From positions 1-64,000 of the forward strand of contig JBEIOK010000001.1 of the NCBI GenBank assembly GCA_040377605.1: 64,000 nucleotides of DNA, read 5' to 3'. Source of the stretch: Solimonas sp040377605. GTDB taxonomy: Bacteria > Pseudomonadota > Gammaproteobacteria > Nevskiales > Nevskiaceae. A program made the translations under genes and the position numbers. Below are positions 16,673 to 25,083 of this stretch, in pieces (position 1 is the first letter of the stretch; each line of letters begins with the position of its first letter). The notes below the pieces were generated by a model. That model saw nothing but the letters and a program-made list of their open reading frames with translations. It ran no database searches and was not told the DNA's origin.

Positions 16673-17739
16673 CGGCGATCCGCGGCGCGCGTGGCGCGCT
16701 CGTGGTCGATCAGCGCGCGCTTGCGCTCCAGGCCCCACTTGTAGCCACCCATGCTGCCGTCGCCGCGGATCACGCGATGGCAAGGAATCAGCAGCGCGAC
16801 GTGGTTGGCGCCGCAGGCACTCGCGACCGCGCGCACGGCTTTCGGTTCACCGATCGCCTGCGCGACCTCGCTGTACGAACGCAGCTCGCCATACGGAATC
16901 TGCTGCAGGTAGGCCCACACCTTCATCTGGAACGCGGTGCCGCGCACGTCCATCGGCAGGTTCAGTGCACGCTGTCCGCCATCAAGATGACGACCCAGCG
17001 CCTGCATCCAGCGCTCGAACTCGAGGTGCTGCGCGTCGTTCATCGGCTCCAGCTGCGCCCCCGGATATTCCTCGCGCAGCCGCGTCAGCAATCGTTGCTC
17101 GCTGTCATCAAACTGTACGAAGCATAGCCCGCGATCGGTCGCGCCCATCATCAGCAGGCCCAGCGGTGTCTTCGACGTCGCCCAGGAAATCGCAACGCCT
17201 TCGCCGCCGGCGCGGTACTGCTTCGGCGTCATGCCCAGGCGCGTGCCGACCTTTTCGTAGACGCGGCTCGCGGAACCGAAGCCGGCGTCATAGATCGCGC
17301 GCGACACGCCCGCACCTTCACGCAGGCCTTGCTTGAGACGCTGCAGCCGGCAGGCCTCGTGATACTGCTTCGGCGTCACGCCGGTCACGGCCTTGAACTG
17401 GCGCTGCAGGTGGAAGGGGCTCAAGTGCGCGCGGCGGCCCAGCGCGTCCAGGCTCAGCGGCTCGTCGGCATGTTGCTCGATGTAGCGGCAGAGGTCCTGG
17501 ATCTTCGCCGTCGCCGGATCGGCAACCGGCTGCGTCGGCCGACAACGCTTGCAGGCGCGCAGGCCGTCGGCCTCGGCAGCGGCCGGCGTGTCGTAGAAGC
17601 GCACGTTCTTGCGCAGCGGTTGGCGCGAGGCACAGGACGGGCGGCAGTACACGCGCGTCGTGATCACACCGTAGTAGAAGCGGCCGTCCTGCGACGCGTC
17701 GCGCGTCGTCACGGCCTGCCAGCGGATGTCGTCGTCCAT
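16669..17739 (-). CDS. ada: Bifunctional methyltransferase/transcriptional regulator Ada
   Basis: At 356 residues, all Ada parts are present: an N-terminal zinc domain with Cys32, Cys36, Cys63 and Cys66 (CRPSC, CKRC), an AraC-type helix-turn-helix (about 80-175), and a C-terminal O6-alkylguanine methyltransferase with active Cys320 in IPCHRV. Methylation of the first cysteine by phosphotriesters turns Ada into an activator of its own regulon. It heads the ada-alkA-oxygenase operon, whose three genes overlap by four bases each. ATG 17739 is preferred to GTG 17748 because AGGTGAAG is placed for the ATG. Confidence 0.92.
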   Translation of the reverse strand: MDDDIRWQAVTTRDASQDGRFYYGVITTRVYCRPSCASRQPLRKNVRFYDTPAAAEADGLRACKRCRPTQPVADPATAKIQDLCRYIEQHADEPLSLDALGRRAHLSPFHLQRQFKAVTGVTPKQYHEACRLQRLKQGLREGAGVSRAIYDAGFGSASRVYEKVGTRLGMTPKQYRAGGEGVAISWATSKTPLGLLMMGATDRGLCFVQFDDSEQRLLTRLREEYPGAQLEPMNDAQHLEFERWMQALGRHLDGGQRALNLPMDVRGTAFQMKVWAYLQQIPYGELRSYSEVAQAIGEPKAVRAVASACGANHVALLIPCHRVIRGDGSMGGYKWGLERKRALIDHERATRAADRR

Positions 17740-17820
17740 CGTCTTCACCTTTGCAGTCTAGCGGTGTGCGTAGACTGCGGGCGCGGACGGGTCGGGACGC
17801 TCCGGTTCTTGCGCTGTCGT

Positions 17821-19188
17821 TCAGCGCCGCCGGCAACGGCGCAGTAGGGCACCGAGGCCCAGCAACGCCATCAGCCAAGGGCCGGTCACACCGCCACCGC
17901 CGCTGCCGCCGCTGGTCGTCTCGCCCGCATTGTCCGGCACGCTCGGCGTACCGCCGCCGGAAGAGGCGCTCGCCGGGTATAGGTAGGCGGCGCCGGCGCG
18001 ATCATCCGCGCCAAGGCGCGCACCGCGGCCGTCGCCGTGGATCGTCGGACGCATCACCGCGTCGTCGAGCGCGCCGCTGCACGCGGGCAGTCCGTCGTCG
18101 CCGCAGGAGTGGCCGAGGCCGAGCGTATGCCCCAGCTCGTGCGTGAACAGTTCGGCGGCGTTGGCGTTGCTGCGTCGCGACAGCGTGCAGCCGACACCGT
18201 CCTGAACGACGACGTCGACTTCCTCGATGACGCGGAACGACTGGCCGTTGACCGTGCGCAGGCCGTTGCTGCGATAGCCGGCGTAGGCCAGTACGCCACC
18301 GAGCGTGCAGTCGTAGATGCCGGCGATCTCGCCGAGCGGATCGTTGAACAGCACCGTATTGATGCCGTCGCGGCGATCGAGCCCGCCGGTCGCGGCGGTG
18401 GTGCCGGCATAGACATAGCGGATGCGCGAGCCGGGATCGTCATTCCAGGCGGCAATGGCCTGCTGCACCTGCGCATAGCCGCCGCCCAGCACGCCGATCA
18501 GCGAAGCACTGCTCGCATAGAGGCTGACGCTGCGGCCCTCGTCAAACTCCATCCAGCGCGAGGGCGCCCCCTGGGTCGTGAACTTGGGTGCGGCCACCGG
18601 ATCGGGGACCGCGGCGCTCCAGTAGTCCGGCGTGGGCTCGCCGCCCTGCGCGCGCTGCTGCAGCCAGCGCTGGAAACGCTCGAAATCGCGATTGGGTTCG
18701 ACCGGGGCTGCCTGGGACTTCGCCAGCAGCGGCCGCGCCTCGTCCAGGTCGCGCAGCGCGAGCGTGCCGCCCCCGAGTGCCTCCCGGAGATGAAAGGCAC
18801 CGAGCACCATCTGTCCGACCGACCAGGCACCGTCGCCGCGACGCTCCAGAAACACCAACACACGTTCGCCGTCGGCAAACCGTGGCGCCCCTGGCACGAC
18901 CAGCGCGCCGTCGGCCTCGCGGTCGGCACTGCCGACGACCGTGACATCGAGCGGCCCGACCTCCAGCGGTCCCTGCAGCACGCGCTCGACCTGCAAGCCG
19001 TAGTGACTCAGATCGGCGGACTGCGGCGATGACGCGCGCGACAGGACGGTCGCCACCACGATGGCTTCGGCACGCGCCGCGAGCGCGTCGTCGTCGATCG
19101 GCTGATAGCTCATCGCTCCGGCAGGGATGGCGATCAGACTCACCACCGTCACGACCAGCGCAGCGCCCAGTTGGATGGAGGTGCGCAT
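17821..19188 (-). CDS. Secreted matrixin-like zinc metalloprotease with GlyGly-CTERM-like tail
   Basis: This 455-residue exported protein has a signal peptide (LVVTVVSLIAIPAGA), a central region without recognised motifs, and a metzincin zinc site HELGHTLGLGHS near residue 366 with a downstream VMRP Met-turn-like segment. The last 35 residues have Gly-rich GGSGGGG, a hydrophobic helix and RRCRRR, the tripartite shape of GlyGly-CTERM sorting signals processed by rhombosortase on type II secretion substrates. It precedes the diguanylate cyclase at 19193 on the same strand by four bases. The target substrate is unknown. Confidence 0.8.
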   Translation of the reverse strand: MRTSIQLGAALVVTVVSLIAIPAGAMSYQPIDDDALAARAEAIVVATVLSRASSPQSADLSHYGLQVERVLQGPLEVGPLDVTVVGSADREADGALVVPGAPRFADGERVLVFLERRGDGAWSVGQMVLGAFHLREALGGGTLALRDLDEARPLLAKSQAAPVEPNRDFERFQRWLQQRAQGGEPTPDYWSAAVPDPVAAPKFTTQGAPSRWMEFDEGRSVSLYASSASLIGVLGGGYAQVQQAIAAWNDDPGSRIRYVYAGTTAATGGLDRRDGINTVLFNDPLGEIAGIYDCTLGGVLAYAGYRSNGLRTVNGQSFRVIEEVDVVVQDGVGCTLSRRSNANAAELFTHELGHTLGLGHSCGDDGLPACSGALDDAVMRPTIHGDGRGARLGADDRAGAAYLYPASASSGGGTPSVPDNAGETTSGGSGGGGVTGPWLMALLGLGALLRRCRRR

Positions 19189-19192
19189 CGGA

Positions 19193-20179
19193 TCAGAACA
19201 GTTCGACGGCCGCAGGCGAGCGCCGCGACAGATCGATCCTCGGTGACTCGCCGAAGCACACCGTGCGATTGCGACCCTGGCGTTTGGCATCGTAGAGCGC
19301 GCGATCGGCGCGATCGACGATGTCGGCAGGCCCCAGTCCGGGCTCGATCTCGGCACAGCCTATGCTGATGGTGATCTGGCCGACCTGTGGGAAATCGTGC
19401 CGCGCGACCTGCTCGCGCAGTCGCTCCATTGCCGCACGCGCACCTTGCAGGTCGTTGCGCGCCAGCACGACGGCAAACTCCTCGCCGCCGTAACGGAAGC
19501 AGCGGTCCTCGCCGCGGAATACCTGGCGAACGATGCGCGCCAGCAGCAACAGCACCTCGTCACCATACAGGTGTCCGTACCCATCGTTGATGCGCTTGAA
19601 ATGATCGACGTCGAACAGCGCCAGCCACCAGCGCAGCGGCCCCCGCGGCGCGAGGCCGGGCATGCGCGGCTCCAGCGGCGGGGTCGTCAGCGTCAGTTCC
19701 GCCAGCTTGCCGAGGTGGCTGTCGAAGCTGCGGCGATTCGACAGACCCGTCAGTCGATCCTGCTCCGACTCCCGAATCAGTCCGGTGAAGTTGATGTAGA
19801 GCCGCGCCAGCGCCTCGACCAGGCGTGTGGGTTCTTCTTGCACACCGCCGCTCAGGCGCACCGCGAGCGCCTGCTCGCCGGACACGGGGTAGACCAGCAA
19901 CGCACTGCCATCCGCGAGAGGCTCGACCGTCGGCAATCCGCCGAGGGCGCACGACACCGCGGCGGCGCGGCACTCGGGCCCCGTACCCGACCACAGGGCC
20001 GATGGCTCGGGGAATGCGCCGGCCGGATCGGAGGGCGCCAGATCGATGAAATCCGCAGCCTGCAGCGGCAACAGTTCACCGAGGGTGCGGATCAGGCTCT
20101 GCTTCAGGTGATCCGCGTCACGCTCGCGGGTGACGTTGGCGACGGACTCCAGCAACTGATAGACGTTGACCGTGGACAT
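19193..20179 (-). CDS. Soluble diguanylate cyclase (GAF-like sensor + GGDEF)
   Basis: This 328-residue protein has an N-terminal region of about 130 residues that looks like a GAF-type sensor, a short linker helix, and a GGDEF domain starting DRLTGLSNRRSF. The active site is GGEEF, with the I-site RGED five residues before it. It should synthesise cyclic di-GMP. No membrane segment is seen. It is four bases upstream of the metalloprotease gene on the same strand, so the two are likely co-transcribed, which may link surface proteolysis to c-di-GMP. Confidence 0.83.
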   Translation of the reverse strand: MSTVNVYQLLESVANVTRERDADHLKQSLIRTLGELLPLQAADFIDLAPSDPAGAFPEPSALWSGTGPECRAAAVSCALGGLPTVEPLADGSALLVYPVSGEQALAVRLSGGVQEEPTRLVEALARLYINFTGLIRESEQDRLTGLSNRRSFDSHLGKLAELTLTTPPLEPRMPGLAPRGPLRWWLALFDVDHFKRINDGYGHLYGDEVLLLLARIVRQVFRGEDRCFRYGGEEFAVVLARNDLQGARAAMERLREQVARHDFPQVGQITISIGCAEIEPGLGPADIVDRADRALYDAKRQGRNRTVCFGESPRIDLSRRSPAAVELF

Positions 20180-20255
20180 GGACAGAACCGGCGGGGATCA
20201 AGGGTGTTATCGGCCCCCGCTGCAAGTTCTGAACCCGCCGCTCCGCCCGCAGGCG

Positions 20256-21218
20256 TCAGTTTCTTGACGCCGACCAGTCGTAGGGCTGTGCGGTCAGCGC
20301 CTCGCAGGCGCTCCACAGGCGACGGCGCTGCTCGAGGCTCTTCGCCGGCGCCGAGATCCGCACTCGCCTGGGGTTGCCGCGCATCTCGCCAATGCCCTCG
20401 GGGCCGTAGAACCCACCCCCCTCGGCCGCCTCGGCTGCCGCGGCATACAGGATCGAGCGGGCGCCCTGCCCCGGGCCCTGGCTGAACCAGCGCATGGCGA
20501 TCCAGAAGCCGAGATCGGCCAGGTGATCGGTCAGGCTGCGGCGCTGCTGGCCCCGGCGGCTGTCACCGATCGACGTGCGCGAGACTCCAGGATGCGCAGC
20601 GGTTGCCGTCAATGCCAGGCCCGCCGCCTCGGCACGCGCCTGGGTTTCCATCGCCAGCATCAGACACGCCAGCTTGGCCTGGTTGTAGGCGCGCTGGTGC
20701 GCGTAGCTGCGCTCGGCATTGAGATCATCGAAATCGATACGCGCGTGGCGGTGCACGAGGCTGGATACCCAGACCACGCGCGGAGCGCGGCTGCGCAGCA
20801 ACGCCGGAAGCAACGCTCCGGTCAGCGCAAAATGGCCCAGGACGTTGACGCCGAACTTGAGCTCGAAGCCGTCGCGCGTCGTGGCGCGCTGCAGCGGCGG
20901 CAGCAGACCGGCGTTGTTGATCAGCAGGTCCAGCGGCTCGCCCCGTGCCCGCTGCTCCGCGGCAAACGTACGGACCTGGGCCAGATCCCCCAGGTCCAGT
21001 GCGGCAAAATTCAGCGCCGCACCCGGCAGCGTCTGGCGGATGCGCGCGAGCGCTGCCATGCCCCCTTCGACATTGCGATCACTGAGCAGCACCTGCGCGC
21101 CACAGGCCGCCAGCCCCAGCGCGGTCTCGTAGCCCAGACCACTGGCAGCGCCGGTCACCAACGCGCGCCGACCTCCAAGATCCGGCAGCTGCGCGCGCGC
21201 CCACACCAGGGTGCTCAT
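20256..21218 (-). CDS. SDR, retinol dehydrogenase-like branch (paralogue)
   Basis: This 320-residue SDR has TGAASGLGYE, NNAGLL, NVLGHFALTG and YNQAK (Tyr/Lys) motifs with a Ser in WVSSLVH. It belongs to the same branch as the protein at 12651-13577. The ATG overlaps the stop of the upstream OYE-family gene by ATGA, so both should be made together. An oxidoreductase pair acting on one substrate, for example reduction of an enone followed by ketone/alcohol conversion, is a reasonable inference. The substrate is not known. Confidence 0.75.
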   Translation of the reverse strand: MSTLVWARAQLPDLGGRRALVTGAASGLGYETALGLAACGAQVLLSDRNVEGGMAALARIRQTLPGAALNFAALDLGDLAQVRTFAAEQRARGEPLDLLINNAGLLPPLQRATTRDGFELKFGVNVLGHFALTGALLPALLRSRAPRVVWVSSLVHRHARIDFDDLNAERSYAHQRAYNQAKLACLMLAMETQARAEAAGLALTATAAHPGVSRTSIGDSRRGQQRRSLTDHLADLGFWIAMRWFSQGPGQGARSILYAAAAEAAEGGGFYGPEGIGEMRGNPRRVRISAPAKSLEQRRRLWSACEALTAQPYDWSASRN

Positions 21219-22438
21219 GCCGCCGCCGGGGTCTGGTTGAGCCTGACGTCGTTGGGCGGCTGCAGCACACAGGCCGTGCCCCCCGGCGTGTACATCATCA
21301 CCACGCACTGGTTGCAGGCCGTGCAGCCGGATACCGTCGCGCTGCCGTCCCGGAACCGGTTGATCAGGTCGGGCTCATGGATCAGCGCCCGTCCCATCAC
21401 CACGCAATCGAAACCGTCCTGCAGGGTCTGCTCGATTCCAGCCACGGACTTGGCGCCGCCCAGATAGGCCAGCGGCAGCTTCACGGCCGCGCGGATCTGG
21501 CGGGAGTATTCCAGGAAGTACAGCTCCTTGAACGCCACCTTCGGCTCCCACAGCCGCATCAGCTTGCTGGCGAACTTGACCATCGGGTTCTGGATCGACT
21601 CCACCGCGGCGGCCGGCATGTTGCTGCCGAAGATGGCCCACGGGGCCTCGACATTCATGCCACCGCTGAGCACCAGCAGATGCGCGCCCGCCGCCTCCAG
21701 GACCCGCGCCACCTCGATGGCATCCGTCACGCTGGCGCCGCGCTTGTGGCCCTCGGTGACGCAGATCTTGCAGGTCACCGCCAGATCGCGCCCGACAGCG
21801 TCCAGCACGCGACTCAGCACCTCGGCGGGAAAGCGCGCGCGCTGCGCGGCCGTGCCACCGTACTCGTCCCGACGCTTGTTGTAGTGCGGCGAGATGAACT
21901 GGCTCAGCAGGTACCCGTGGCCCATGTGCAGCTCGACCGCATCGAACCCCGCCTGCTGCGCCCGCCGCGCACCGGCCACGAATTCATCAGCGATACGATC
22001 CATGTCGGCCCGCGTCATCGCCGTCTTGAACAGGCGCCCGGCAATGACGCCGGCCGGATTGAATCCACCCGAGGCGCTCAGCGGGTACTTCGTCGTGAGT
22101 TCCGGGACGAAACTGAAGGCCCCACCGTGGGTGATCTGAGCACAGGCCGCGGCCTGCTCGCGGTGCACGGCCTCGGTCAGCACGCGCAGATGGGGCACGC
22201 TGGCCGCATCGAGCGTGACCTGATCCTCGAAGGTGCGGCCGTCCGGACTGATCGCGCAATACGCTACCGTGGTCATCGCCGCACCACCCGCCGCCATGCG
22301 GCGGTGATGCTCGACCAGCGCCTTGGAGGGCACTCCCCCCTTGGCCATGCCTTCGTTGGTTGCCGACTTGATGAAGCGGTTGCGCAGCGTCAGCGGACCA
22401 AGGCGGATGGGGGTGAACGCGTGGGACAGCGTGGACAT
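21215..22438 (-). CDS. NADH:flavin oxidoreductase / Old Yellow Enzyme family
   Basis: This 407-residue TIM-barrel flavoprotein has ELHMGHGYLLSQFISP and KRRDEYGG motifs, typical of the 2,4-dienoyl-CoA reductase/BaiCD-type OYE branch. Near the C-terminus CTACNQC and a further Cys 12 residues later form a four-cysteine motif seen in this branch, although the protein ends there and lacks the second flavodoxin-like half of DadH/BaiCD. It should reduce or oxidise enones using FMN. Translational coupling to the SDR at 20256 and the steroid setting suggest an enone-containing steroid or isoprenoid substrate. ATG 22438 begins the conserved barrel. Confidence 0.78.
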   Translation of the reverse strand: MSTLSHAFTPIRLGPLTLRNRFIKSATNEGMAKGGVPSKALVEHHRRMAAGGAAMTTVAYCAISPDGRTFEDQVTLDAASVPHLRVLTEAVHREQAAACAQITHGGAFSFVPELTTKYPLSASGGFNPAGVIAGRLFKTAMTRADMDRIADEFVAGARRAQQAGFDAVELHMGHGYLLSQFISPHYNKRRDEYGGTAAQRARFPAEVLSRVLDAVGRDLAVTCKICVTEGHKRGASVTDAIEVARVLEAAGAHLLVLSGGMNVEAPWAIFGSNMPAAAVESIQNPMVKFASKLMRLWEPKVAFKELYFLEYSRQIRAAVKLPLAYLGGAKSVAGIEQTLQDGFDCVVMGRALIHEPDLINRFRDGSATVSGCTACNQCVVMMYTPGGTACVLQPPNDVRLNQTPAAA

Positions 22439-22624
22439 GAATCGAAGTTCCCGGAAGGGCACACCACCGGTGTGCGGCGTATCTCGACTGTGCGAGGTCG
22501 CGCTGCACTGCGCCTCCCCCAAACGGTAGAGGCTCGCCGCGGCTCCGGCGCTGCCACACGGCGTCGTCGACCCCGACCGTAGTGCCGGCGGTGTGTTCGT
22601 GGCGCAATGCCGCCCCTCCAGGGC

Positions 22625-22678
22625 GGTGATCCGCAACCAGGGTGCCGTGCCCTGCACCCGTCAGGGCGCGATCACCGA
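22625..22678. other. Nested inverted repeats, possible terminator
   Basis: CGGTGATC at 22625-22632 pairs with GATCACCG at 22671-22678, enclosing a smaller GCCCTG/CAGGGC hairpin. It lies just downstream of the dapA-like gene (minus strand). There is no clear U-tract, so a terminator role is tentative. Confidence 0.35.
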
Positions 22679-22687
22679 CCCGAGGCC

Positions 22688-23569
22688 TCACAGCGCCAGC
22701 ACCTCCGGCAGCGCCCGTTCGATCCGGCGGCGCAGCGCGGCGGAGACCGCGGTCATTGGCAGGCGCAGGCCGTCCGGGATTAGCCCCATCATCGCCAGTG
22801 CGGCCTTCAGCGGCGCCGGATTGGGCTCCGCGAACAGCAGACGGATCCAGGGCAGCAGCGCGTAGTGCAGACGTCGGGCCGCCGCCAGATCCCCGGCCTG
22901 AACCAGCGACCACAGACAGCGATACAGGTCCGGCCGCACCAGCGCGGCCGCGGCGATGGCGCCGTGCCCGCCGAGACAGGCGCAGACAAAGATCAGGGCG
23001 TCCTCGCCACTCAGCACCTGCAGGCCGGTCTCGTCGATCAGCGCCGAGAGCTGGTCGAGATCATGACCGGCGCTCTGCTTGATGCCGACGATGCGCGGGT
23101 GCTGCGCCAGCGCCTTGAGCGTCTCCGTCTCCATCGCGACACCGCTGCGGTACGGGATGTTGTAGAGCAGCAGCGGCATGCCGGTGGCATCGGCCAGCGT
23201 CTTGAAATGCCGACGGATACCCGTCTGCGAAGGGCGCGTGTAGTACGGCGCGCTGACCAGCCATCCCGAGAGCGCATGCGATTCCAGCGTGCGCAGCCGG
23301 GCGCGCATCGCCGCCGTGTCGTTGCCGCTGAGGCCGAACACGACCGGCACGCGGTCCTGCACGACCTCCAGCACGGCAGCCAGCACACGGTCCTGCTCGT
23401 CATCCGACAGGGTCGCCGGCTCGCCGGTCGTGCCGCAGACGACCAAACCGTCGACGCCCTGCTTCAGCAGGTGCTCGGCGAGGCGCTGCAGCGATGCGAG
23501 ATCGACCGCGCCGCCTCGAAAGGGGGTAACGAGGGGAACCCAGATTCCCCGGAAAGAAGATGCAGTCAT
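22688..23569 (-). CDS. DapA-family aldolase (dihydrodipicolinate synthase-like)
   Basis: This 293-residue (beta/alpha)8 aldolase has the family residues in place: CGTTGE (Thr47/Thr48), Tyr136 with Arg141 in YNIPYRSG, and the Schiff-base Lys164 in GIKQSAG. This full set including the arginine fits 4-hydroxy-tetrahydrodipicolinate synthase. The gene is not next to lysine genes but among SDR/OYE genes, so a paralogue acting on another 2-oxo acid is possible. AGGAG precedes the ATG. Confidence 0.8.
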   Translation of the reverse strand: MTASSFRGIWVPLVTPFRGGAVDLASLQRLAEHLLKQGVDGLVVCGTTGEPATLSDDEQDRVLAAVLEVVQDRVPVVFGLSGNDTAAMRARLRTLESHALSGWLVSAPYYTRPSQTGIRRHFKTLADATGMPLLLYNIPYRSGVAMETETLKALAQHPRIVGIKQSAGHDLDQLSALIDETGLQVLSGEDALIFVCACLGGHGAIAAAALVRPDLYRCLWSLVQAGDLAAARRLHYALLPWIRLLFAEPNPAPLKAALAMMGLIPDGLRLPMTAVSAALRRRIERALPEVLAL

Positions 23570-23842
23570 GTGATGGCTCCTGGTGGGATGGATGGCAGGC
23601 AGGGTGGCGCTGGACCATCGGCACGGGACCGGGGAGCAACTGCGGGGATCGCGGGAACAAGCAGGACAACGACGCAGGCTTTCCGTCGGGCGGCCGACGG
23701 GAGAGCCTTCCCGTCAGGCGAGTCGCTGTTTTTTGGACGCGCTGACGGAAGGGGCCGCGCATACGCCGGCCGTCACGCCGCGAAGCGGCGATGAGCAAAA
23801 CCGGATGAAAAAAGACATGCGCATGGCGGCGCGCACGATAGA
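23570..23842. other. Non-coding gap upstream of dapA-like gene
   Basis: No convincing gene was seen in either strand. It contains short GC hairpins, for example GACGGGA/TCCCGTC around 23698-23716, and an isolated run of six T. It probably holds the dapA-like promoter. Confidence 0.5.
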
Positions 23843-23879
23843 GGATCCGCCGGGCGCCTGCAAAGCGCCCGGCGGATCC
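23843..23879 (-). terminator. Hairpin downstream of the SDR gene
   Basis: A perfect 15-base stem (GGATCCGCCGGGCGC and its complement) has a seven-base loop, placed 13 bases beyond the SDR stop. The following minus-strand sequence is not U-rich, so it may be a weak or Rho-assisted terminator. Confidence 0.6.
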
Positions 23880-23892
23880 CGCCGATCGGGCC

Positions 23893-24648
23893 TCAGCCGA
23901 GGAAGGCTTGGCCGCCGTCGACGCCGATCGACTGGCCGGTGATGTAACGCGAATCGTCCGACACCAGCGAGACGACGAACCGACCGATGTCCTGCTCGCA
24001 GGACCCGACGCGGCCCTGCGGCACCGTGGAGATGAAGGCGGCGGCCTCTTCCGGGCGCTCCCGCGTCCACCACTGCATCGCCGGAGAATCGGCCAGCGGC
24101 AGAATCGCATTGACGCGGATGCCTTCCTTGGCCCATTCACAGGCAGCGGCGCGCGTCAGCTGACGGATCGCCTCCTTGACCGCCGCGTAGGCACCATAGC
24201 CAGCGAGGTCCCAGCGATACGCGGAAGACGAACCGAAGTTGATGATGTTGCCGTCACCCTTGAGATACGGATGGCACAGCTTCATCAGACGGAAGGTCGC
24301 CAGCGGACCGGACTCCCACCCCGCGGCAAAGGCGTCGTCACTGACCTGATCCAGCGTGCCCAACGGCACTTCCTGGGCATTGTTCACCAGGATATTCAGT
24401 TTGCCGTAGTGCTGGACCACCGCCTCGACGCAGGCCTTCAGCGAGGCCTGGTTTTTGACGTCGCATTCCACCGCCAGCGCCTGACCGCCGCGCTTGACGA
24501 TCTCCTGGACGGTGGCCTCCAGCTTCGAGCGGGTGCGGCCCGTCACCGCGATCGCGACGCCCTCGGCGGCCAGCGCAAACGCGATCCCCTGCCCCACGCC
24601 CTGTCCCGCACCGGTGATCAGCGCCACCTTGCCTTGCAGCTTTGCCAT
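23893..24648 (-). CDS. Classical SDR with GAGQGVGQG cofactor motif
   Basis: This 251-residue SDR has TGAGQGVGQG (cofactor), NNAQ in the NNAG position, a Ser in NFGSSSAYR and YAAVK as the Tyr/Lys pair, and the usual C-terminal VDGGQAFLG. GAGGAGAAG lies before the ATG at 24648. It is monocistronic, ending in the hairpin at 23843-23879. NNAQ and the tryptophan-rich MQWWTRERPEE loop distinguish it from the other SDRs here. The substrate is unknown. Confidence 0.75.
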   Translation of the reverse strand: MAKLQGKVALITGAGQGVGQGIAFALAAEGVAIAVTGRTRSKLEATVQEIVKRGGQALAVECDVKNQASLKACVEAVVQHYGKLNILVNNAQEVPLGTLDQVSDDAFAAGWESGPLATFRLMKLCHPYLKGDGNIINFGSSSAYRWDLAGYGAYAAVKEAIRQLTRAAACEWAKEGIRVNAILPLADSPAMQWWTRERPEEAAAFISTVPQGRVGSCEQDIGRFVVSLVSDDSRYITGQSIGVDGGQAFLG

Positions 24649-24829
24649 CGTCTTCTCCTCGACTGTGTGAAACCGGTGCCCTACGCAGGCAACGGCGAAT
24701 GAAAGGGCGATTAGTGTGGGAGTGCCGCGCCGCGGGTGCCTAACCCGCCCGGGGTAGACGAACGCCGGGCCCGGCAGCCGAAAACCCGGATTGCCTCTAC
24801 ACTGCACTTCCGTAACCGCCGAGTTCCCC

Positions 24830-24970
24830 GTGGCCAAACCCAATTACAAATTCGACAAGCGTCAGCGCGAGCTGAAAAAGGCCAAGGAGCAGGAAGAAAA
24901 GCGCCTGAAGAAGCTCGCGCGCGACGCGCAGACCGACACCCCGAAGGACGAATCGGAGCAGACGACGTGA
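24830..24970 (+). CDS. Small Lys/Glu-rich conserved-type protein (46 aa)
   Basis: It starts at GTG and reads VAKPNYKFDKRQRELKKAKE, then a charged helix ending ESEQTT. A very similar N-terminus (AKPNYxFxKRQ) is known to me from short conserved proteobacterial proteins of unknown function. It overlaps the next small gene by GTGA and is followed by a RIO kinase. One long charged helix is predicted from composition. No enzymatic motif. Confidence 0.65.
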   Translation: MAKPNYKFDKRQRELKKAKEQEEKRLKKLARDAQTDTPKDESEQTT

Positions 24971-25071
24971 GCAAGGGCATGGACCGCAAGAAGGAAACCA
25001 AGAAGAAGCCGGCGCTGAATCTGAAGGAAAAGCGCGCCGCCAAGGCCGAGAAGAAGGGTAAGAAGGGTTAA
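24967..25071 (+). CDS. Very small lysine-rich protein (34 aa)
   Basis: GTG start in the GTGA overlap with the preceding gene; it reads VSKGMDRKKETKKKPALNLK and ends AKAEKKGKKG. Roughly 40 percent of residues are Lys or Arg, suggesting nucleic-acid or ribosome binding. An internal ATG (Met5) is an alternative start. It lies 12 bases before the RIO kinase gene, so the three probably form one transcript. Confidence 0.55.
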   Translation: MSKGMDRKKETKKKPALNLKEKRAAKAEKKGKKG

Positions 25072-25083
25072 GCCGGCGTTGCG

